The notes beneath the pieces were generated by a model. That model was not told where the DNA came from and did no database searches. It worked only from the letters and a program-made list of their open reading frames with translations. The position numbers and the translations under genes were made by a program. A stretch of DNA of 5,548 bases, taken from Amphritea sp. GTDB lineage: Bacteria > Pseudomonadota > Gammaproteobacteria > Pseudomonadales > Balneatricaceae. Positions 1 through 5,548 of the stretch are shown here, piece by piece (the stretch's first letter is position 1; every line of letters begins with the position of its first letter). The stretch spans positions 1-5,548 of the forward strand of contig JAGPUU010000107.1 in the NCBI GenBank assembly GCA_018067325.1. The letters are read 5' to 3'.

Positions 1-138
1 GAAGACAAGTTGACTCGTGCGGACAGCCTTATTGATAACAGTGGTTCTGAAGAGTTGTTGCAACCTCAGATAGAAGCGTTACATAATAGATTTCTAACGC
101 TGGCACAACTTAATAACCAGGAGCCTGAACTTGGCTAA
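1..138 (+). CDS. coaE: Dephospho-CoA kinase, C-terminal fragment
   Basis: This is the last 45 codons of a gene that enters from the left edge in frame 1 and ends at TAA (136-138). CoaE phosphorylates the 3'-hydroxyl of dephospho-CoA with ATP, the last step of coenzyme A synthesis in the cytoplasm. The visible piece reads [20 protein letters not shown] and then [13 protein letters not shown]. The 'RAD-x-x-IDN-x-G' segment followed by a helix ending in a 'hxxL' pattern is typical of the CoaE C-terminus. The P-loop and the CoA-binding parts lie outside the window, so the family call rests on this tail plus its position directly before yacG, a common gammaproteobacterial neighbour. No zapD gene lies between the two, unlike the E. 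coli order coaE-zapD-yacG. The gene looks intact as far as it is visible; a family member is about 200 residues, so roughly three quarters is missing. Confidence 0.85.
   Translation, partial: EDKLTRADSLIDNSGSEELLQPQIEALHNRFLTLAQLNNQEPELG
119..123 (+). promoter_or_regulatory. Ribosome binding site of yacG
   Basis: AGGAG lies 7 bases before the TTG at 131 and inside the last codons of coaE. It is the main argument for the TTG start and suggests that yacG translation is coupled to the end of coaE translation. Confidence 0.75.
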
Positions 139-370
139 TACGCCCCAAACTAAGAAAACGCTAGTCGCCTGCCCAACCTGCAGCAAACAGCTAGAATGGA
201 ATCCAGAGAACAAGTTCCGCCCTTTCTGCAGTGAACGCTGTAAAATGATAGACCTTGGAGCCTGGGCTTCAGAAGAGTACAAGGTCGCGGCTGAACCTAG
301 CGTAGACGATTACAGCAGTAGTTTTGACGATCCTGAAAGCCAGGATCACCAGGACCGACCACTGCATTAA
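131..370 (+). CDS. yacG: DNA gyrase inhibitor YacG, zinc-binding
   Basis: This is a 79-residue cytoplasmic protein of the YacG family. In E. coli YacG binds the GyrB subunit and inhibits DNA gyrase. The four zinc-ligand cysteines are C14, C17, C33 and C37 (C-x2-C-x15-C-x3-C). They are followed by the family signature around residues 29-45: [17 protein letters not shown]. After that comes an acidic, Ser-rich tail (residues 52-79) that is probably disordered and makes the protein slightly longer than the 65-residue E. coli form. The start must be TTG at 131: no ATG, GTG or TTG lies between it and the first cysteine, the frame is closed upstream by a TAA at 113-115, and AGGAG sits 7 bases before it. 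The gene overlaps coaE by 8 bp in another frame, so the two are presumably co-transcribed. It ends at TAA, 8 bp from the convergent mutT stop. The family call is firm; the inhibitor role is taken from E. coli. Confidence 0.93.
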   Translation: MANTPQTKKTLVACPTCSKQLEWNPENKFRPFCSERCKMIDLGAWASEEYKVAAEPSVDDYSSSFDDPESQDHQDRPLH

Positions 371-378
371 GAAAACTT

Positions 379-1311
379 TCAACAAAAGCTGCGAATTGCA
401 GCAATGCCTTGCCCTCCGGCATTAATACTGCGCTCCAGATCGTCACTTGCGACACCACCTAAGGCATAAGCTGGCAGTGCACAGTCGCTTACCCAGTCAG
501 CAAACTGATCCCATCCGAGAGGGCTAGCATCAGGGTGACTCAATGTATGCTGAACTGGTGAGAGGGTTATATAGTCGACGCCAACCCGTTCAGCATGACG
601 GAGTTGTTCTTCGTTATGGCAGGAAGCCCCTAACCAACGCCCCTCAAACGCATTCCGATGCTGCAGCTGCATTAATCGCGCAGAGCTAAGATGAATAGCC
701 GATATTTCGGCATCGTTAGCGGATTCAACAGAGCCGTTCCATATCAGAAACTGACCAGGAAACTCTTTCAATAGCAGTGAATACAGCTTTAGCTGATCAA
801 GCTCAGGCAGCTGCTTTGCCCGCAACATAACGGCCTGAGCACCTTGACTCAGGGCACTACGAACAAATCCGGTGTAGGAATCAAGTGAAAGTTCAGGCGT
901 AATGGCGATCATAGAAGGCAACAATAGAGCATTGACGATCGGTTTATTCGCCGCCGGAAACTGATAGTTATTCAGATCAGTGAGATTGACCCACTTTAAA
1001 GGCTGCCCTTCGCGTCCATAAGCTTCGCCACAAAAGCGATTAACTCGAAAGACATCCAGCAATACCGATTTATCCGGGTAGTGGTAGGGCACCTGTATTA
1101 GAGAAGTCGTGGCAGATAGATCAATCTCTATCCCTAGCTCTTCACTGAGCTCTCTGGCCAACGCACCCTGAACATTCTCACCAGCCTCGACCTTACCCCC
1201 AGGAAACTCCCATAAACCACCCTGATGCTGCTTCTTATCACGCAACGCCAGCAGCAGCTCGCCCGACTCATTAAAGATTGCAGCTGCGGCAACATGGATT
1301 AATTCAGACAC
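379..1311 (-). CDS. mutT: Nudix hydrolase MutT (8-oxo-dGTP diphosphatase) fused to a ThiE-like domain
   Basis: This is a 310-residue two-domain protein. Residues 1-132 are a MutT-type Nudix hydrolase, which converts 8-oxo-dGTP to the monophosphate and so prevents A:T to C:G transversions. The Nudix box is perfect at G39-I61 (G-x5-E-x7-REL-x-EE-x-GI, with E54, E57 and E58 as expected metal ligands). R24 and N122 (in FPAANKP) match R23 and N119 of E. coli MutT, which contact the 8-oxoguanine nucleotide. Residues 134-310 resemble thiamine-phosphate synthase (ThiE/TenI): MLRAK at 162-166, LGAS at 227-230, a phosphate-binding ALGGV at 283-287, and an end resembling AGxxGIAAI. This half seems decayed: the usual Asn-Asp is N192-G193, and the usual Gly-Gln-Glu-Asp after the HL motif is S209-S210-A211-R212. 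The same fusion is common in Pseudomonas-type bacteria. The start is GTG (SELIHVAAAAI follows), with a weak AGG 9 bases upstream and no other start before the Nudix fold. It lies 14 bp after argJ and is probably transcribed with it. Confidence 0.93.
   Translation of the reverse strand: MSELIHVAAAAIFNESGELLLALRDKKQHQGGLWEFPGGKVEAGENVQGALARELSEELGIEIDLSATTSLIQVPYHYPDKSVLLDVFRVNRFCGEAYGREGQPLKWVNLTDLNNYQFPAANKPIVNALLLPSMIAITPELSLDSYTGFVRSALSQGAQAVMLRAKQLPELDQLKLYSLLLKEFPGQFLIWNGSVESANDAEISAIHLSSARLMQLQHRNAFEGRWLGASCHNEEQLRHAERVGVDYITLSPVQHTLSHPDASPLGWDQFADWVSDCALPAYALGGVASDDLERSINAGGQGIAAIRSFC
381..402 (-). terminator. Possible weak terminator inside the 3' end of mutT
   Basis: On the minus strand a short hairpin, GCTGC-AATTC-GCAGC (388-402), is followed at once by TTTTGTT (387-381). 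The hairpin lies in the last codons of mutT and the T-rich run includes the stop codon. The stem is only 5 bp, so this would be a weak signal. It is the only candidate at the mutT end, as just 8 bp separate this gene from yacG. Confidence 0.3.
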
Positions 1312-1325
1312 AGAGTACGGCCTAA

Positions 1326-2543
1326 TCAGGAACGATAATCAGCATTGATAGCGACATAATCTTTACTCAGGTCAGTGGTCCAGACGGTTTCCTGTTTATT
1401 TCCACGATTAAGTACGATGCGGATAGTGATCTCTTCACAATTCATCACTGCCTGTCCGGCTTCTTCTGTATAAGTCAGCGCACGACCGCCGTTTTCAACG
1501 ATACAGGTATCGCCCAGCCAGACTTGTAACGCGTCTACATCCAGATTTTCAACGCCAGCATAGCCCACCGCGGCAAGAATCCGGCCCCAGTTAGGGTCGC
1601 TGGCAAAGAGCGCAGTCTTCACCAATGGAGAATGAGCAACAGCGTAAGCAGTTTTCAACGCCTCATCAGAGTTTGCAGCCTGTTCAACAGAGATAGTAAC
1701 GAATTTGGTAGCGCCTTCACCATCACGGACAATAGCTTGCGCAAGCTCTAGCATTACTTTATCCAGAGCACAGTTAAACCTCTCAAACAACTCGGCATCT
1801 GATTCAGTTATTTCTAAGCCGCTGGTACCCGTTGCTGTGAGTATGCAAGAATCATTAGTCGACGTATCGCCATCAATAGTCACCCGATTAAAGGTCAGGT
1901 CCGCAGAGCGACCAAGCATCGATTGAAGCAGTCCCGCTTCAACCTTTGCATCGGTAGCGACATAAGCCAGCATGGTAGCCATATTTGGCTTAATCATACC
2001 TGCACCTTTAGAGATACCGGTCAGCGTAATAACTTTGCTTTGATACTCAAACTGCAGTGAGAAAGCTTTAGGCCGGGTATCCGTAGTCGTAATACCGTTA
2101 GCCGCTTCCAGCCAACCATCTTCCGTCAGAGCTTCAAACGCAGCAGGAACCGCGGGGATAATCCGGTCAGTGGGTAACTTCTCGCCGATCACTCCCGTGG
2201 AGAATGGCAACACCTGATCAATAGCGACTCCGGCGTGCTCAGCGACAGACTGGCAAACTTCCAGAGCATCCTGATAACCCTCTTTTCCAGTGCCAGCATT
2301 GGCATTGCCTGTATTAACAACCAGAAATGAAGGCGTGGCCACTTTAAGGTGAGATTTACAGATCTGAACCGGCGCAGCACAAAATTGGTTTTGAGTAAAA
2401 ACCCCAGCGGTTGTTGCCCCATGGACAATTTCAATAACCACCAGATCTTTTCGGCCCGGCGTTTTTACACCCGCAGAGGTTGTACCTAAACGAAAACCTG
2501 CAACAGGGTGCAGCGTTGGAAGTGTGCCAGGACCCACAGCCAT
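1326..2543 (-). CDS. argJ: Arginine biosynthesis bifunctional protein ArgJ (glutamate N-acetyltransferase / amino-acid acetyltransferase)
   Basis: This is a complete 405-residue ArgJ, the usual family length. It moves the acetyl group from N-acetylornithine to glutamate, giving ornithine and N-acetylglutamate in the cyclic arginine pathway. Bifunctional members also acetylate glutamate with acetyl-CoA; sequence alone does not tell which kind this is. The precursor cleaves itself before a threonine nucleophile: KGAGMIKPNMATML (179-192) contains the conserved site, so cutting is expected between A189 and T190, giving an alpha chain (1-189) and a beta chain (190-405). Other family marks are STGVIGE (115-121, whose Thr-Gly forms the oxyanion hole), VVNTGNANAGTG (75-86), VTIDGDTSTND in the beta chain, GEGATKF, SDPNWGRI, and the C-terminal DYVAINADYRS. 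The ATG start has AAGGAG 6 bases upstream. A secA terminator lies just ahead, so the promoter is either a weak one between the genes or readthrough from secA. No break or frameshift is seen. Confidence 0.97.
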   Translation of the reverse strand: MAVGPGTLPTLHPVAGFRLGTTSAGVKTPGRKDLVVIEIVHGATTAGVFTQNQFCAAPVQICKSHLKVATPSFLVVNTGNANAGTGKEGYQDALEVCQSVAEHAGVAIDQVLPFSTGVIGEKLPTDRIIPAVPAAFEALTEDGWLEAANGITTTDTRPKAFSLQFEYQSKVITLTGISKGAGMIKPNMATMLAYVATDAKVEAGLLQSMLGRSADLTFNRVTIDGDTSTNDSCILTATGTSGLEITESDAELFERFNCALDKVMLELAQAIVRDGEGATKFVTISVEQAANSDEALKTAYAVAHSPLVKTALFASDPNWGRILAAVGYAGVENLDVDALQVWLGDTCIVENGGRALTYTEEAGQAVMNCEEITIRIVLNRGNKQETVWTTDLSKDYVAINADYRS

Positions 2544-2549
2544 TACAAA

Positions 2550-2555
2550 CTCCTT
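2550..2555 (-). promoter_or_regulatory. Ribosome binding site of argJ
   Basis: On the minus strand AAGGAG lies 6 bases before the ATG of argJ (2541-2543). It is a near-ideal Shine-Dalgarno sequence and fixes the argJ start. It begins 17 bases after the base of the secA terminator stem. Confidence 0.85.
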
Positions 2556-2562
2556 AAACCTT

Positions 2563-2593
2563 CAGAAATAAAGAAAGCAGCTTCGCTGCTTTC
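2563..2593 (-). terminator. Rho-independent terminator after secA
   Basis: Read on the minus strand, an inverted repeat GAAAGCAG / CTGCTTTC (2573-2593) forms a stem of 8 bp, or 9 bp with a GAA loop. It is followed at once by a T-rich run, TTTATTTC. The stem lies about 130 bp after the secA stop codon. It is a convincing intrinsic terminator for secA transcripts, although the T run is broken by an A. On the plus strand the stem is followed by CGGGG, so it does not act in that direction. Confidence 0.8.
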
Positions 2594-2720
2594 GGGGTTA
2601 TTATCAATACCAACATAAGGGTAATAATATGTAATTTTTTTTGAGCGACAGTGACAGATTTATCGCATTATCTTCAATCGCAAAAGCCCATCAGAAACGC
2701 CAATCACAATAGCCTCAAAA
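2594..2720. other. Intergenic region between secA and its terminator
   Basis: This 127-bp stretch carries no gene I can support. Visible elements are a run of eight T on the plus strand (2635-2642, A on the coding strand of secA and argJ) and a short perfect inverted repeat TTATTA / TAATAA (2598-2603 and 2622-2627). On the minus strand a GATAAT hexamer (2600-2605) resembles a -10 box, but no good -35 box lies at the usual spacing. An argJ promoter could lie here, but the sequence does not prove it. Confidence 0.4.
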
Positions 2721-5456
2721 TCAGCTAAGCTTACCGTGACACTGCTTATACTTCTTACCTGATTCACAAGGACAAGGATCATTACGCCCCACCTTCTTAC
2801 CCTCTCTGACGAAAGGCTCAGCCCCCTCAGCGACCTCCTCAGCTCCTGACTCGTCTGCACCCATCGCAGAGGACTCTTCATGCTGAAAGCTCATCTGCTG
2901 CTGCTCTGCCTGCTCGCGACGCTGGCGCTCCATCTCTTCGAGCTCTTCAGGCTGGCGAACCGACACATGGCTAAGAATCTTAACAACATCAGTCTTTATA
3001 TTTTCAAGTAGCTGTTCAAACAGAATAAAGGATTCACGCTTATACTCCTGCTTAGGATTCTTCTGAGCATAACCTCTCAAATGAATACCCTGACGCAACA
3101 TATCCATCGACTGAAGATGTTCTTTCCACAGAGTATCCAAAACCTGCAGCATCACCTGCTTCTCAAACAGGCGCATATTCTCTTCACCGACAATCGCGGC
3201 CTTAGCCTGATAATCCTCGATGATATCTCTCATAATGCGCTTACGCAGTGTCTCTTCGTGCAGATCATCATCCTGATCCAGCCACTTCTGAACCGGCATC
3301 TCAAGACCAAACTCACTCTGCAACTGCTTTTCCAGACCTGGCACATCCCACTGCTCTTCCAAACTTTGTGGCGTGATGTATTCATTAATCGCATTTTCAA
3401 CCACCTCAGCACGTACCGCTTCAATGGTTTCTGAAATATCGCTGGTTGCCATCAATTCATTACGCTGGTCGTAAACGGCGCGTCGCTGATCATTAGCAAC
3501 GTCATCGTATTCCAACAACTGCTTACGCATATCGTAGTTACGACCTTCCACTTTACGCTGAGCTTTCTCAATCGCATTGGAGACCATCTTATGCTCGATC
3601 GCCTCGCCTTTTTCCATACCCAGAGCTTTCATAAACTGACGAACACGGTCCGATGCAAATATCCGCATCAGATCATCTTCAAGGGACAGGAAGAAACGAG
3701 AAGAGCCATTGTCACCCTGACGGCCTGCACGACCACGCAGCTGATTATCAATCCGGCGAGATTCGTGGCGCTCGGTACCAATAATATGCAGGCCACCCGC
3801 TTCCAAAACGGCATCGTGACGTATTTGCCACTCAGCTGTTGCCTCAGCAATCTCTTCTTCGGTTGGGTTATCGAGCTTCTCAAGTGAAGACTCCAATTTA
3901 CCGCCCAACACGATATCGGTACCACGGCCGGCCATGTTAGTTGCAATAGTAACCGCACTCCCACGCCCTGCTTCTGCGATAATACCCGCTTCTTTACCGT
4001 GATTCTTAGCGTTCAATACGTTATGGGCAATGTTTTTCTTAGTCAAAAAAGCAGAAATCAACTCTGAAGATTCAACTGACGCTGTACCTACCAGAACCGG
4101 GCGTTTATCTTCGACACATTGAATTATCTCTTCAAGAACTGCGTCATATTTTTCCTGGATAGTAAGGAACACCAGATCGTTATAATCGATCCGGGCAACC
4201 GTTACATTGGTTGGAATAACGATAACGTCCAGACCATAGATCTGGTTAAGCTCAAAGGCCTCAGTATCCGCTGTTCCGGTCATACCGGACAGTTTTTCAT
4301 ACAAGCGGAAATAGTTCTGGAAAGTTGTGGATGCGAGAGTCTGACTCTCCTGATTAATATGCACCCCTTCTTTGGCTTCTACAGCCTGATGCAAACCTTC
4401 GGACCAACGGCGACCCGGCATTATACGTCCGGTGTGCTCATCAACGATAACAACTTCACCTTCCTGCACTATATAGTCAACGTCACGCTGAAACAGGTTG
4501 TGCGCTCGCAGAGCAGCCAGCACATGATGAAGCATACTTAGATTCTGTGGTGCATAGAGGCTTTCACCTTCACCCAAAATACCCTCTTTTGCCAACATCT
4601 CTTCGATCCGCTGATGACCCCGTTCGGTCATTTCAACTGATCGGTTTTTCTCATCTACGGCGAAATCACCCTCAATCTCTTCTTCACTCTTTGGATCGAT
4701 CTCACCATCATACTTTTCTAACGTTGGGATCAGAGTGTTCATCTTACGATACATCTCAGAGCTGTCTTCTGCAGCACCTGAAATAATCAATGGTGTACGC
4801 GCTTCATCAATCAGGATGGAGTCCACCTCATCCACAACCGAGAAGAAGAAGTCCCGCTGAACTTTATCCTCAACACCAAACGCCATATTATCGCGCAGAT
4901 AATCAAAGCCAAACTCATTATTCGTTCCGTAGGTAATATCTGACTTATAAGCAGCCCGCTTAGTTTCAGAATCTTGCCCGGAAAGAACCACACCGACACT
5001 CAGGCCCAGGAAGTCATACAAAGGACGCATCCACTCAGCATCCCGGCTGGCCAGGTAATCGTTAACGGTTACTACATGCACACCACGGCCCGCCAGTGCA
5101 TTTAGATAAACAGGCAAGTTAGCTACCAGGGTTTTACCCTCACCGGTACGCATCTCAGCGACCTTACCCTGATGAAGTGTCAGACCACCAATCATCTGCA
5201 CATCAAAGTGGCGCATACCCATCGAGCGGCGACAAGCTTCACGAACGACAGCAAAAGCTTCAGGTAGAATAGTTTCTAAACTATCACCTTGCTCTAAGCG
5301 TAATTTAAAACCGCCTGTCTTCGCCTGTAGGTCGTCATCAGACAGTTGTTCCAGTTCACTTTCATAGCCATTGATCTGCTTAACGACCTTACCCATCTGT
5401 TTGAGTACACGCTCGTTTTTACTACCGAAAACCTTCTTTAACATAGTAGTGAACAT
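2721..5456 (-). CDS. secA: Preprotein translocase ATPase subunit SecA
   Basis: This is a complete 911-residue SecA, the ATP-driven motor that pushes unfolded preproteins through SecYEG at the inner membrane (E. coli SecA is 901 residues). Parts in order: the amphipathic N-terminus LKKVFGSKN; Walker A MRTGEGKT (102-109, K108); the [13 protein letters not shown] region with D209 and E210 (Walker B); a preprotein-binding domain at about 228-372; [10 protein letters not shown] (391-400); [12 protein letters not shown] (508-519); [11 protein letters not shown] (572-582), which holds the arginine finger; the IRA1 hairpin at about 757-800 (LWKEHL and [14 protein letters not shown]); an acidic, Gln-rich linker at 838-885; and a C-terminal zinc motif with C895, C897, C906 and H907, which binds SecB and phospholipid. 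The start is ATG at 5456, since its length and numbering match E. coli up to the Walker motifs. A second Met (M5) lies 12 bases later, but neither has a strong Shine-Dalgarno; the nearest AGG is 14 bases before the first. One oddity is E898 in [14 protein letters not shown], where Gly is usual. Confidence 0.98.
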   Translation of the reverse strand: MFTTMLKKVFGSKNERVLKQMGKVVKQINGYESELEQLSDDDLQAKTGGFKLRLEQGDSLETILPEAFAVVREACRRSMGMRHFDVQMIGGLTLHQGKVAEMRTGEGKTLVANLPVYLNALAGRGVHVVTVNDYLASRDAEWMRPLYDFLGLSVGVVLSGQDSETKRAAYKSDITYGTNNEFGFDYLRDNMAFGVEDKVQRDFFFSVVDEVDSILIDEARTPLIISGAAEDSSEMYRKMNTLIPTLEKYDGEIDPKSEEEIEGDFAVDEKNRSVEMTERGHQRIEEMLAKEGILGEGESLYAPQNLSMLHHVLAALRAHNLFQRDVDYIVQEGEVVIVDEHTGRIMPGRRWSEGLHQAVEAKEGVHINQESQTLASTTFQNYFRLYEKLSGMTGTADTEAFELNQIYGLDVIVIPTNVTVARIDYNDLVFLTIQEKYDAVLEEIIQCVEDKRPVLVGTASVESSELISAFLTKKNIAHNVLNAKNHGKEAGIIAEAGRGSAVTIATNMAGRGTDIVLGGKLESSLEKLDNPTEEEIAEATAEWQIRHDAVLEAGGLHIIGTERHESRRIDNQLRGRAGRQGDNGSSRFFLSLEDDLMRIFASDRVRQFMKALGMEKGEAIEHKMVSNAIEKAQRKVEGRNYDMRKQLLEYDDVANDQRRAVYDQRNELMATSDISETIEAVRAEVVENAINEYITPQSLEEQWDVPGLEKQLQSEFGLEMPVQKWLDQDDDLHEETLRKRIMRDIIEDYQAKAAIVGEENMRLFEKQVMLQVLDTLWKEHLQSMDMLRQGIHLRGYAQKNPKQEYKRESFILFEQLLENIKTDVVKILSHVSVRQPEELEEMERQRREQAEQQQMSFQHEESSAMGADESGAEEVAEGAEPFVREGKKVGRNDPCPCESGKKYKQCHGKLS

Positions 5457-5548
5457 AATCTGATTATTTACCTGTAAGATTTGGCGGGCTGAGGCCGGTT
5501 AAACTATTAAATTAACGCAACATTCTACATCTATTGGGGCATCAAATT
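5457..5548 (-). promoter_or_regulatory. Upstream leader of secA (partial)
   Basis: The 92 bp before secA hold no gene. There is no visible secM-like peptide, as found before secA in E. coli. On the minus strand a TAGAAT hexamer (5522-5527), one base off TATAAT, could be a -10 box. Its -35 box would fall at the window edge, so the promoter cannot be judged. The Shine-Dalgarno signal is weak: the nearest AGG is 14 bases before the ATG. Confidence 0.25.

Noticed and set aside
94..282. Minus-strand open frame antisense to coaE and yacG
   Set aside because: It is a shadow of yacG, whose zinc cysteines and ribosome binding site support the plus strand.
2189..2434. Short minus-strand open frame within argJ
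   Set aside because: It is an alternative frame of argJ, which is intact and conserved over the same bases.
2635..2642. Plus-strand T8 run as a terminator
   Set aside because: No GC-rich hairpin precedes it on the plus strand, and no gene is transcribed rightward into it.
2660..2881. Minus-strand open frame running from within secA past its stop codon
   Set aside because: It is in another frame over the conserved zinc-motif end of secA; the protein looks like a random frame translation and shows no motif.
3081..4786. Plus-strand open frames antisense to secA (for example 3081-3434, 3591-3887, 4119-4541 and 4547-4786)
   Set aside because: They lie wholly inside the well-conserved secA gene on the other strand, their translations show no family motifs, and no convincing ribosome binding sites are evident.
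5442..5444. Second Met (M5) as the secA start
   Set aside because: The first ATG gives N-terminal numbering that matches E. coli SecA through K108 and D209, and M5 has no better ribosome binding site.
5457..5548. A secM-like secretion-monitor peptide before secA
   Set aside because: Within the 92 visible bases I found no open frame with a credible arrest sequence; only a longer upstream view could show one.

Overview
The window is a compact housekeeping segment of a gammaproteobacterial chromosome. The SecA, MutT and YacG proteins resemble the Pseudomonas/Oceanospirillales type. The order secA-argJ-mutT facing coaE-yacG, moderate GC content and an E. coli-like SecA numbering up to the Walker motifs all fit a marine Oceanospirillales- or Pseudomonas-related bacterium. 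This placement is inferred from remembered family sequences, not from a search. There is no sign of mobile elements, CRISPR arrays, tRNA or rRNA genes, or recent transfer.

Layout: positions 1-138 (+) hold the 3' end of coaE (dephospho-CoA kinase). It overlaps by 8 bp with yacG (131-370, +), a zinc-binding gyrase inhibitor that starts at TTG. On the opposite strand, tail-to-tail with yacG across 8 bp, lies a fused Nudix/thiamine-phosphate-synthase-like gene of the mutT type (379-1311, -). Directly upstream of it is argJ (1326-2543, -), 14 bp away and probably co-transcribed. A 177-bp intergenic region follows, with a clear Rho-independent terminator for secA just ahead of the argJ ribosome binding site. 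The complete secA gene (2721-5456, -) and 92 bp of its leader fill the rest.

The genes do not form one pathway. SecA drives protein export. ArgJ makes ornithine and N-acetylglutamate in the cyclic arginine route. MutT removes oxidised nucleotides. YacG restrains DNA gyrase. CoaE completes coenzyme A synthesis. The grouping is a familiar conserved gene order, not a functional system.

I found no previously undescribed system. The points most worth a second look are modest: the decayed thiamine-phosphate-synthase-like half of the MutT fusion, the secA terminator lying immediately before the argJ start, the TTG start of yacG inside coaE, a Glu in the SecA zinc motif where Gly is usual, and a possible terminator inside the last codons of mutT.
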